64,000 nucleotides of DNA, taken from Saprospiraceae bacterium (GTDB lineage: Bacteria > Bacteroidota > Bacteroidia > Chitinophagales > Saprospiraceae). The translations under genes were made by a program, and so were the position numbers. A model generated the notes under the pieces. That model was not told where the DNA came from. It was given only the letters and a program-made list of their open reading frames with translations, and searched no databases. The stretch's first letter is position 1. Each line of letters begins with the position of its first letter. The stretch spans positions 124,001-188,000 of the forward strand of contig JADKGF010000003.1 of assembly GCA_016717105.1 (NCBI GenBank). Direction: 5' to 3'. Shown piece by piece: positions 21,301 to 29,143 of the stretch.

Positions 21301-22001
21301 AACTAAGTGGTACATGGAAACTTCGAGTGGAAGATAAAGTTTCAGGTTCAGGTGGCAAATTAATCGAATTGAATCTTGAAATCTGCTCAAATATCTCTGT
21401 AATGCAACCTTTTATTGTGAAAAACGAAACATTGAAGCTCGCTCCAAAAGATAAGCAATTTATAACAGATGCTTATTTATTGTCATCAGATAATAATAAT
21501 ACTGCAGCCGAATTACAATATACACTGGTTGACATTCCTGCAAATGGTGTGCTAACTTTTAACGGTAGTGTTATCGGTACAGGTGCAAAATTCAGTCAGG
21601 CAGATATTAACGCATCAAAATTGAGATATGAGTCTAATTTGGCTGATAATGGTACTGACGCTTTTTCATTTACAGTATCAGATGGACAAGGCGGATGGAT
21701 TGGTATTACTAATTTCAATGTTGTGATCGATAAGACCATAGATGTTGCTGAAGTTGCATTAGCTCAGGATGTATTTGTATTCCCTAATCCAACAGAAGCA
21801 GATATCCAAGTTGTACTTTCAGGCAATGCGCTGAGTCTGACTACATATCATCTGACAGATATTTCTGGTAGAGAGATTGTAAGAGGTCGTGTAGAAAATG
21901 GTAAAGTAACCATATTCACTACTGGACTTGCTCATGGTGTTTATTTTATAAAACTTACAGATGGCAAGCATAATGTAAGCAAAAAGATCGTTAAAATCTG
22001 A
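18357..22001 (+). CDS. Secreted reprolysin-like (M12B) metalloprotease, T9SS type A, interrupted by in-frame TGA
   Basis: The gene has 1,215 codons in one frame, broken by TGA at 20172-20174 (codon 606), giving readable parts 18357-20174 and 20193-22001. A signal peptide (ending near DISAQS) is followed by a propeptide-like region and a metzincin domain: HEVGHQFDASH (H342, E343, H346, H352) with the Met-turn IMSYAG downstream. After the stop come a fibronectin-like domain with YYWRVRA, a P-domain (GDLVVYLVAPSSKE to LSGTWKLRVED), a cadherin-like repeat, and a T9SS type A tail (VFVFPNPTEAD to HGVYFIKLTDG). ATG 18357 is chosen because it opens the signal peptide. If the stop is real, the short product keeps the protease but loses the sorting signal. 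It is flanked by its own -7 element and a terminator. Confidence 0.85.
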
Positions 22002-22020
22002 TATTAAAATAAGGAATACT

Positions 22021-22060
22021 AAAAAGAGGAGATCATCATACCGATGGTTCCCTCTTTTTT
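22021..22060 (+). terminator. Rho-independent terminator after the metalloprotease
   Basis: A 9-bp stem, AAAAAGAGG (22021-22029) against CCTCTTTTT (22051-22059), ends in a run of nine T. Its T-tract runs straight into the -33 box of the next promoter. Confidence 0.75.
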
Positions 22061-22091
22061 TTTGTCTTGTCTTTAATTTTATCTATTTTTG
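22061..22091 (+). promoter_or_regulatory. Bacteroidota promoter for the PASTA/rhodanese pair
   Basis: TTTG at 22061-22064, exactly 19 bases, then TATTTTTG at 22084-22091, a full match to TTTG-N19-TAnnTTTG. The leader to ATG 22118 would be about 20 bases. Confidence 0.72.
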
Positions 22092-22117
22092 CAAAGGTAT
22101 TCACCAAACCGTCTAAT

Positions 22118-22945
22118 ATGACAAATCAGAATGATTCTCAGGGATTTTTTCAGTATATAAAAAGTGGCGTTTTTATAAAGCAAATGCTGCTAATTATGGG
22201 CGCATTATTGCTCTTACTCTTTATCTTGCAAATGTGGCTTCGATTCTATACAAATCACGGGCAAAAACTGGAATTACCTAAGTTTGTAGGAATGCAATTA
22301 TCTGAAGCTAAAGATTTGGCATCTGATAAAAGTTTTGAACTCGTCGTAGTGGACTCCGTTTTTATTGTTGGAAAACAAGGTGGACTGATCACAGATCAAA
22401 ATCCAAAATCTGGCGCACTTGTCAAAGAAAACAGGAAAATTTACATCACAATTACCAAGTATCAAACCGAAACTATCAAGGTAGCCGATTTGCCTACGTT
22501 ATATGGGAATGCCTTTGATCAGAAAAAAACTGAACTCAAATACAGAGAAATCGAATGTGTCATCAAGGATTATGTCTATGATCCAGGTGAGCCAAACCAT
22601 ATACTGGAAGTGTATTATAAAGGTGAGCTGATAATTTCAAAAGAAGGAAGACTGGATCAGGTAGTTATAGACAAAGGTGGCACGCTGGAATGTGTCGTAT
22701 CTAGGAGAGATGGAGGCGATGTGACCATTCCAGATCTGCGATGTATGGATCTGGACGAGGCCCGTTTTATGCTTGAAAGTAGCAAACTTGCTATAGGAGA
22801 TATTGTCACAAAAGGTAGCAATGAAGCTGACGGGACTTTATATATCATTGCACAATCACCACCATATGATGGAATTAGTAATGTGAAAATGGGTGATAAA
22901 ATTGCCGTCACAGTTTCTATGCAAAAACCTTCTGATTGTAATTAA
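22118..22945 (+). CDS. PASTA-domain single-span membrane protein
   Basis: A 275-residue protein with a short cytoplasmic N-terminus, one membrane helix (about residues 22-45, MLLIMGALLLLLFILQMWL) and an extracytoplasmic part of about three PASTA repeats. These have the family pattern, e.g. LPKFVGMQLSEAKDLASDK, LITDQNPKSGALVKENRKI and IPDLRCMDLDEARFMLES. PASTA domains bind peptidoglycan fragments in Ser/Thr kinases and penicillin-binding proteins; no kinase or transpeptidase domain is attached here. ATG 22118 is preferred to a start at 22067, which would fall upstream of the -7 element. The rhodanese gene follows after 18 bases. Confidence 0.83.
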   Translation: MTNQNDSQGFFQYIKSGVFIKQMLLIMGALLLLLFILQMWLRFYTNHGQKLELPKFVGMQLSEAKDLASDKSFELVVVDSVFIVGKQGGLITDQNPKSGALVKENRKIYITITKYQTETIKVADLPTLYGNAFDQKKTELKYREIECVIKDYVYDPGEPNHILEVYYKGELIISKEGRLDQVVIDKGGTLECVVSRRDGGDVTIPDLRCMDLDEARFMLESSKLAIGDIVTKGSNEADGTLYIIAQSPPYDGISNVKMGDKIAVTVSMQKPSDCN

Positions 22946-22963
22946 AATTTTAAAAAATAACAA

Positions 22964-23272
22964 ATGATGGATGATATCACATCGCTGGAATTAAAACAAA
23001 AACTGGACAATGGCGAGTCCTTTGTTTTTATTGATGTAAGAGAGCCATATGAATATGCAGAATACAATTTGGGTGCGCAGTTGATTCCACTTGGCGACTT
23101 GATATCAAAGGTACCAGAATTATTGGTCCATAAAGATGATGAGATAGTGATCCATTGCAAATCAGGTGGACGTAGTGCCGCTGCAAAAATCACACTTACA
23201 CAGCTTGGATTTACAAAGGTGCGCAATCTTTTGGGTGGCGTCATGGAATACCGTATGATAGCCGCAGAATAG
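22964..23272 (+). CDS. Single-domain rhodanese-like protein
   Basis: A 102-residue protein that is one rhodanese domain: FVFIDVREPYEYAEYNL (the CH2A-like region) and the active-site loop HCKSGGRS with the catalytic cysteine. It would carry a persulfide sulfur in transfer or detoxification reactions in the cytoplasm. It follows the PASTA gene by 18 bases and shares its promoter. Two consecutive ATGs (22964, 22967) can serve as start. Its stop (23272) directly abuts the stop of the convergent EnvC-like gene, with no intergenic base, so no separate terminator fits here. Confidence 0.85.
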   Translation: MMDDITSLELKQKLDNGESFVFIDVREPYEYAEYNLGAQLIPLGDLISKVPELLVHKDDEIVIHCKSGGRSAAAKITLTQLGFTKVRNLLGGVMEYRMIAAE

Positions 23273-24466
23273 TTATCTATTGAACCACGGCTGTGGATTC
23301 ATTTTGCTTTTGTCCTTCCACAGCTCAAAATGCACTTCTGCCACACCTTCTTCGTTCACTTCCACATTCCCTATGGTTTGTCCTCGTTTTATTTGTTGTC
23401 CTTTGGAGATGACGACATTGTCTAGTTTGGAATACACTGTATAGTAGCTGCCATGTTTGATGATGACCATATTTTTAAACCCTGGAATATTGGTGACGCC
23501 AACGACTTCTCCATCATAAACACAAACTACATTATCACCTGACGGCAAGGTAAAGTCAATGCCATTATTGGAAATTTGAACATTTTTTATCGTTGGATGT
23601 GGATGTGTACCGAAGGCGCCAGTTATTTTTCCCTTTGATACTGGCCATGATAGAGCACCTTTATTTTTTGCAAAACCAGAGTTGTCCACTTCTTTCTTTT
23701 TTACCAATTTCTCATCGCTTTTTTCCTTTTCACGTGCTTTTTCAAGTGCAGCGATGATGATTTTTTCTATAGCAACATTTAGTTTTTCCCTTTCTTTTTC
23801 CCTGTTTTTCAAATTGGCCTTCAGCTTATCTTCCTCGAGCGCTAATTTCTTTACAAGGGCATCCTTTTCTTTTTGCTCTTTTTCGAGTGTTTTCATGTTT
23901 GTAGTAGTCTGTTCCATCGCCTTCAGATTTTTTTCGCGATCTTGTGCTATGGTCTCATTGGTAAGTTGAATTTCTCCTGTTAATGATTGTATTTCCTTCA
24001 TTTTTTGTTTGGTAAACTGATCAAACTGGTGGATATATCTCCATCTGACCAAAAGATTGTTTAGGCTCTCAGATGATAGCAAATAAGACCATTTTGAGTT
24101 TGATAGTTTTTTTAAATAATTTATTCTCAAGATTTTATCGTATTGATCTTTTAGCGCTGCATGGCGCTGTCTAAGTTCTGTTATTTTAGATTCGTTTTGA
24201 GTGATGAGTTTTTCATTTAGTTTTACCTCAGATTGCAAGTTATTTATAAGACTTTTTCGACTGCTTACTTGCTCTTCCAATGCCTTTAATTGGGTAATAT
24301 TTTTTTCTTGAGTTTTTTTATTGTTATCTAGGGCTTTGGATGTTTTTTCTATATCTTTTATGATCTTGAGACGTTGTTTTTCCAACTCCTGTCTGGACTG
24401 AGCCACGAGTAGATTGCCCATCATGACCAACAAGATAATTACGAAATATTTACTCTGATTTTTCAT
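23273..24466 (-). CDS. EnvC-like murein hydrolase activator with degenerate LytM/M23 domain
   Basis: A 397-residue protein: signal peptide (to about residue 22, LLVAQSRQ), a long charged coiled coil (residues ~25-250), and a C-terminal LytM domain (about 275-397). The metal site of M23 peptidases is mostly lost: the HxGID segment reads NNGIDF, the usual YAHL reads YSKL, and HLHFE reads EVHFE. This is the state seen in EnvC/NlpD, which activate amidases during cell division instead of cutting peptidoglycan. It is the last gene of a TPR - DUF4292 - EnvC operon, overlapping the DUF4292 gene by 17 bases; as far as I recall that order recurs in Bacteroidota. Confidence 0.85.
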   Translation of the reverse strand: MKNQSKYFVIILLVMMGNLLVAQSRQELEKQRLKIIKDIEKTSKALDNNKKTQEKNITQLKALEEQVSSRKSLINNLQSEVKLNEKLITQNESKITELRQRHAALKDQYDKILRINYLKKLSNSKWSYLLSSESLNNLLVRWRYIHQFDQFTKQKMKEIQSLTGEIQLTNETIAQDREKNLKAMEQTTTNMKTLEKEQKEKDALVKKLALEEDKLKANLKNREKEREKLNVAIEKIIIAALEKAREKEKSDEKLVKKKEVDNSGFAKNKGALSWPVSKGKITGAFGTHPHPTIKNVQISNNGIDFTLPSGDNVVCVYDGEVVGVTNIPGFKNMVIIKHGSYYTVYSKLDNVVISKGQQIKRGQTIGNVEVNEEGVAEVHFELWKDKSKMNPQPWFNR

Positions 24467-25196
24467 AATTATCAGGAATTGAAAATTTTAATTCAGCAGG
24501 CTTATTCATGATTATTTCTGTAAAATCCAGTGTCAATCTACCATTACTTCCTGCATTGTGTGGGTAAACTACCGAACGTTTGTACGCTATTGGGCCGAAG
24601 CCTTGTAGTTGTCTGTAATCTGAATAATCAATTGTAATTTTCCTCTGCATCTTGTCTATTATAGACATACTTTCTAATCGAAGATCGCTTTTGTTGATGT
24701 GGTAGGAGAGAGATAGATCATTTGATTTCCCTTGTATGATATAAGCTGTAGAATCATAACTAATTGTGGTTGTTCCAGGATCGGGTAGGATCACATTTCC
24801 CGCTATCAATTGTTGGAAATCATTGAAATCGGCCTTAATGGAGATAATGTCTGCCATGCGGGAGATATCTCCTTGTTCATAGATTCTTTCGAGTCTATAG
24901 AGCAACGTATATTGCTTGACATTTGCATAAAACCGTGCAACTTCAAATCCAAATTTTCGCACATTTACCAATACTGCGCTATCTTTTTTCATTCTAAGAT
25001 GCATAGAGCCCGACATGCTTTCGTCTGGTGACTCTATGTCTGTATTGATCTTTGCTTCGAACCATTCGAATGGAATATTTCTCGATGTCAAAGCGTTTAA
25101 TACTTCAGCCTCCGATTTTTCTTTTGTGGCTGTTGCAATCTTTTTTGCTGAACAAGAAATAAAAACGACGGTAAGAATGAAAAACAATATTCTCAT
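24450..25196 (-). CDS. DUF4292-like lipoprotein
   Basis: A 248-residue lipoprotein: the signal ends in the lipobox FISC (cysteine at residue 15). The body resembles the DUF4292 family (LolA/LolB-like beta-sheet proteins): MHLRMKKDSAVLVNVRKFGFEVARF and the later DYRQLQGFGPIAYKRSV stretch. It would be membrane anchored and may handle lipids or lipoproteins in the envelope (inference from fold). It overlaps the upstream TPR gene by one base in a TAATG junction and the downstream EnvC gene by 17 bases, so the three are translationally coupled. Confidence 0.78.
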   Translation of the reverse strand: MRILFFILTVVFISCSAKKIATATKEKSEAEVLNALTSRNIPFEWFEAKINTDIESPDESMSGSMHLRMKKDSAVLVNVRKFGFEVARFYANVKQYTLLYRLERIYEQGDISRMADIISIKADFNDFQQLIAGNVILPDPGTTTISYDSTAYIIQGKSNDLSLSYHINKSDLRLESMSIIDKMQRKITIDYSDYRQLQGFGPIAYKRSVVYPHNAGSNGRLTLDFTEIIMNKPAELKFSIPDNYEKSE

Positions 25197-26707
25197 TAGT
25201 TACTTTTTAAATTATTTATTTTGCTTTGCAATCTAGACTTATTGCCTTCGAGCATTATAGCTTTTTGCCAGTATTTTTCAGCATTTTTTACATCTTTTAA
25301 AGCCATTGCAATATCACCTTTTACTTCATAAGCATCAGCATTTTTATCTTTACTAAGTTCTAAAGCTATATCTGCCAATGATTCTGCTTTTTTCATATCA
25401 TTTTGTTTAATAGCTGTAAGTGCTTTAGCAGTATGAATTCTGCTTTCTATAGCAGGATTTCCAGCAGAAATTAGCGATGCTTCTTCTAGTAAGGAACTCG
25501 ATTTTTTGAGATCATTCAAGAAGATATAAGCCTTGCCTGCAAAATAGTATGAAATCGCCTGATTCGGAAAATAATCTATCGCCTCATTTGCTGTCGCAGA
25601 TAGTTGAGTATAATTTTCAACTGCATCCAAACAATACATCAATTGTTCCCAAACCATAAAATTGTTTTTATTTAGGGACAATGTTTTTTCATATTGGCGA
25701 ATGGCGGCAATTGTATTGCCACTATTTTTTAGGATATCTGCATAAATAGCATGAGCTTTTGCTTCTTTTGGATGGGCTATTACCAACTTGTCACAGATCA
25801 CCGTCAGTTCGCGACCCAACAAGGTATCATTGTTTTCTGCATGTTTTTGGACATAGGGCAATAATTCTTTGATTTTCAGGTCGATAGAGACATCAGGATT
25901 GCTAATCAGCGGATGTAAAGCGGTCAGTACATCTTCTTTCTTTAATGATGATTTAGTAAGCAAGATCAAAGCAAATTTTGCATCTGTATCATTGGGATCG
26001 ATCTCGAGAATCTTGCGGATATACGGCTCACTTTCTGCTATGCGATCATTTGAGTGCAAGACTTTAGTGATCAGGTTGAGATATTTTATTTCTTTAGGAA
26101 ATTTGGTCACAAGTGTATTCAATTGAACAATGGCTTCATCTGTCCGTCCTGATTTGTCTAAGATTTCAGCTTTTTTTAAGGTCAGATTTGTGCTCCACCC
26201 GATATTTTTTTCCATTGCATCAATGGTCATCAAGGCTGCTTCTGGATTATTGTTTTTGATGTCCAGGTCGATAAGCTGATTATAAACTTCAGCATTTTTG
26301 GGTTGTAGATCTAGCATTTTTCTGATGGCTGATTTTGCATCATCTGTTCTGCCTATTTGTGTATAATAATCTGCTGCAAAATCCCAAAACCAAAAATTGT
26401 CAGGACTATACTTAAGTGCCGACTTCAGGTTGCTTTCGGTTTGATTGTAATCTTTCTTTTCAGAAAAGAGCTTGGCTAATTCAAAATAAACGGTCCCATT
26501 GGTCGGTGCATCTCTTCGGATACTGTCTAACAATTTGATCGCATCATCTTTTTTACCAGAAACAACCAGAAATTTGGACTTTACAAATCGATCTTGTATG
26601 ACAAATTCGCTTTCATTAAACCTTTCTTCTTCTGCTTGGGCATTCAAATTCCAAACGGGAATCAAAAATCCTATATAAAACAAAATGACATACCTCATCA
26701 AATACAT
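25196..26707 (-). CDS. TPR-repeat protein
   Basis: A 503-residue exported protein with a signal peptide (MYLMRYVILFYIGFLIPVW, cleavage near LNAQAEE) and about ten tetratricopeptide repeats over the whole mature part (for example FELAKLFSEKKDYNQTESNLKSA). There is no catalytic domain, so it is a scaffold in the periplasm or on the outer membrane. It opens the operon with the DUF4292 lipoprotein and EnvC-like activator, suggesting a shared role in envelope maintenance or division (inference). The upstream gap 26708-26859 is A/T-rich with no clear promoter. Confidence 0.83.
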   Translation of the reverse strand: MYLMRYVILFYIGFLIPVWNLNAQAEEERFNESEFVIQDRFVKSKFLVVSGKKDDAIKLLDSIRRDAPTNGTVYFELAKLFSEKKDYNQTESNLKSALKYSPDNFWFWDFAADYYTQIGRTDDAKSAIRKMLDLQPKNAEVYNQLIDLDIKNNNPEAALMTIDAMEKNIGWSTNLTLKKAEILDKSGRTDEAIVQLNTLVTKFPKEIKYLNLITKVLHSNDRIAESEPYIRKILEIDPNDTDAKFALILLTKSSLKKEDVLTALHPLISNPDVSIDLKIKELLPYVQKHAENNDTLLGRELTVICDKLVIAHPKEAKAHAIYADILKNSGNTIAAIRQYEKTLSLNKNNFMVWEQLMYCLDAVENYTQLSATANEAIDYFPNQAISYYFAGKAYIFLNDLKKSSSLLEEASLISAGNPAIESRIHTAKALTAIKQNDMKKAESLADIALELSKDKNADAYEVKGDIAMALKDVKNAEKYWQKAIMLEGNKSRLQSKINNLKSN

Positions 26708-26859
26708 GCTGTTTATTTAATGCCTATTAAAACCTAAAATTGACGCCCTTGGTTCAATATTATTTAAATTATTTGATAATTGGACATAAACAACCAATGG
26801 ATTTTTGTAAGGCATTCATTTAGTTTTCCTAAACGTAAAAAATTAAAAAGGATTATTTA

Positions 26860-27127
26860 CTATCTGATTAACTTAGAAGGAATAAATGCGGTAACAATTA
26901 CTTCCTCTTCAAATTGATAAAAAACAATTGTGTATTTTCGTTTAAAACTAATACATTTTAGTCCATCGTAAGCTCTTAATCTATCTTTGCAAGTAGCGTA
27001 ATTTATCCAAGGATTCTATGAAGGTGAAAACATTTTCTGCTTATTTTTTGCAGTTGAAAGCATTCCTTTACTTTTAATAAAATAGATCAAATCAGCAATG
27101 TCATCAGAAATTGAGTCGAATAACTTA
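26860..27127 (-). pseudogene. Decayed RelE/ParE-family toxin
   Basis: Three pieces in different frames join into one RelE/ParE-like toxin of about 90 residues. The N-part contains SISDDIADLIYFIKSKGML, the middle ENVFTFIESLDKLRYLQ, and the C-part DRLRAYDGLKCISFKRKYTI then VIVTAFIPSKLIR before TAG at 26860-26862. The order and the closing AFIPSKLIR-type end are what I recognise. At least two frameshifts are needed, so the toxin is dead. It lies directly downstream of an intact antitoxin-like ORF, as in a normal type II antitoxin-toxin operon. Confidence 0.65.
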
Positions 27128-27129
27128 TT

Positions 27130-27297
27130 TTAAGTATCCCATTTTTCCATTCTTGCAAATGTCCTTGCCTTTGCTTCTTCTAGGGTAAGAAGCTCTCCCT
27201 TGTACTTTTCATATATTTGCTTTTTGGTCAAACTTTCATATTTTTCTTTAGATAAAATTACACATTCTTTATTGTCAATAACTACTTCAGATGGCAT
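27130..27297 (-). CDS. Type II antitoxin-like small protein (55 aa)
   Basis: An intact 56-codon ORF: MPSEVVIDNKECVILSKEKY, then ESLTKKQIYEKYKGELLTLE and EAKARTFARMEKWDT. The first 25 residues have the beta-alpha design of small antitoxins; the rest is charged and helical, as expected for a toxin-wrapping tail. It sits 3 bases upstream of the decayed RelE/ParE toxin. With its toxin gone it is probably an orphan under no selection, yet its frame is still clean, which suggests recent decay or a lesion in the consensus downstream. Confidence 0.6.
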   Translation of the reverse strand: MPSEVVIDNKECVILSKEKYESLTKKQIYEKYKGELLTLEEAKARTFARMEKWDT

Positions 27298-27364
27298 ACT
27301 ATTAGATTTTTATATACTAAATTGTAAAAATAAGGTAATTTCAAATAACTATTATGAAAAGTCT

Positions 27365-29035
27365 TTACAACAAACTCTTAAATCTCGGTCTCCTAGGTGT
27401 CACATTGCCCAATCGTTCCAGTTTTGCCTTCTCATAATCAGAGAAGTTACCTTCGAAAAACACAACTTGTGAATCATCTTCAAACGCCAGAATATGGGTC
27501 GCCAATCTGTCTATAAACCATCTATCATGCGAAATAACCAAAACGCAACCAGCAAAATTCTCTATGGCTTCTTCAAGTGCTCGGAGTGTGTTTACGTCTA
27601 TATCATTGGTTGGTTCATCCAAGAGCAATACATTGCCGCCATCCTTGAGTGTCATAGCTAGATGAACTCTATTGCGCTCACCACCAGATAGGACGCCTAC
27701 CTTCTTTTGTTGGTCAGAGCCAGCTATGTTAAACTTGCTGAGATAAGCCCTAACATTGACTTGTGTCTTACCGACCATGATCAATTCTAGCCCTTGACCG
27801 ACGGCTTCCATTACTGTAAGGTCGGGCTTCAAGTCAGCATGAGACTGATCTGCATAGCTCACATGTACAGTATCGCCCATCGTGATCTCACCACTATCAG
27901 GCGACTCGATGCCCATGATCATGCGGAACAATGTGGATTTTCCTACACCATTTGGCCCGATAATACCTACAATGGCATTTTTAGGAATAGAGCATGTGAA
28001 ATTATCGATCAAAACACGCTTTCCATATGCTTTGGTGACGCCTTGGATGTCAATAACTTTATCGCCCAATCTATCTCCAGGTGGGATGAATAATTCGAGT
28101 TTGGCTTCTTTTTCTTTGGTTTCTTCATTTTGCAATTTGTCGTAAGCATTCAGACGGGCTTTTCCTTTGGCTTGTCGGCCTTTCGCACCCATGCGTACCC
28201 ATTCCAATTCTCTTTCGAGTGTTTTGCGTCTTTTGGATTCTGTTTTTTCTTCCATGGCAAGCCTGTTTGCTTTTTGCTCTAGCCAAGAAGAATAATTTCC
28301 TTCCCAAGGAATGCCTTCTCCGCGATCCAATTCCAAGATCCACCCAGCTACATTATCCAAGAAATATCTATCGTGGGTGACGGCTATCACGGTACCAGGG
28401 AAATTCTTGAGATATTGCTCCAACCAATGAACCGACTCTGCATCCAAGTGGTTGGTCGGCTCGTCGAGCAATAAAATATCTGGCTGACTTAGTAGCAGTC
28501 GACACAATGCAACACGTCGTTTTTCACCACCAGAACAAACACTGATCATGGTATCGCCTTCAGGGCATCGAAGCGATTCCATCGCTGTTTCGAGTTTGTG
28601 GTCTAGATTCCATGCATCATAATGATCCATTTTTTCCATGAGTTCGCCTTGTTTTTCAATGGCTTGCATCATGGCATCATCGTCTAGTGGCTCGCAAAGT
28701 AAGGTATTGACATCTTCATAGGCTTTGATCACATCTACTATGTGCTGTACACCTTCTTCTACGATTTGTTTTACGGTTTTATTTTCGTCAAGTGTCGGTT
28801 CTTGCTCTAGATATCCGATCTTATATTCTTTGTCAAAAGTAACTTTACCTTGAAAATTTTGGTCAATTCCTGCTATGATTTTCAATAGACTGGATTTTCC
28901 TGAGCCATTAAGACCCAAAACGCCGATTTTGGCGCCATAAAAAAAGGATAGCCAAATATTTTTTAAAACTGTTTTTTGTGGTGGAAAAGTCTTGGTGACG
29001 CCTTCCATTGCAAATATGATCTTGTGATCTGCCAT
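27365..29035 (-). CDS. ettA: ABC-F protein EttA (energy-dependent translational throttle)
   Basis: A 556-residue ABC-F protein with two ATPase domains in tandem and no membrane segment. Walker A motifs are GLNGSGKSS (41-49) and GPNGVGKST (360-368). Signature motifs are SGGEKRR (168-174) and LSGGERNRV. The linker between the domains (about 243-322) carries the RELEWVRMGAKGRQAKGKAR segment typical of EttA. Length matches E. coli EttA (555). EttA binds the ribosomal E site and gates the first elongation steps according to ADP/ATP ratio. The gene stands alone: the GH13 gene is 108 bases upstream on the same strand and a -7 element lies just before it. Confidence 0.93.
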   Translation of the reverse strand: MADHKIIFAMEGVTKTFPPQKTVLKNIWLSFFYGAKIGVLGLNGSGKSSLLKIIAGIDQNFQGKVTFDKEYKIGYLEQEPTLDENKTVKQIVEEGVQHIVDVIKAYEDVNTLLCEPLDDDAMMQAIEKQGELMEKMDHYDAWNLDHKLETAMESLRCPEGDTMISVCSGGEKRRVALCRLLLSQPDILLLDEPTNHLDAESVHWLEQYLKNFPGTVIAVTHDRYFLDNVAGWILELDRGEGIPWEGNYSSWLEQKANRLAMEEKTESKRRKTLERELEWVRMGAKGRQAKGKARLNAYDKLQNEETKEKEAKLELFIPPGDRLGDKVIDIQGVTKAYGKRVLIDNFTCSIPKNAIVGIIGPNGVGKSTLFRMIMGIESPDSGEITMGDTVHVSYADQSHADLKPDLTVMEAVGQGLELIMVGKTQVNVRAYLSKFNIAGSDQQKKVGVLSGGERNRVHLAMTLKDGGNVLLLDEPTNDIDVNTLRALEEAIENFAGCVLVISHDRWFIDRLATHILAFEDDSQVVFFEGNFSDYEKAKLERLGNVTPRRPRFKSLL

Positions 29036-29063
29036 AATAATATCTCTTGTGATTTTTGAAATG

Positions 29064-29071
29064 CAAAGATA
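29064..29071 (-). promoter_or_regulatory. -7 element for ettA
   Basis: The minus strand reads TATCTTTG (29071 to 29064), a perfect TAnnTTTG, 28 bases before ATG 29035. No TTTG is present at the 19-base spacing. Confidence 0.45.
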
Positions 29072-29143
29072 CTAGAATATAGTCTGATTATTAGAATTGC
29101 TTTAGGCAATTATACAAAGCTTAGGTCACTTTTGATGATATTT

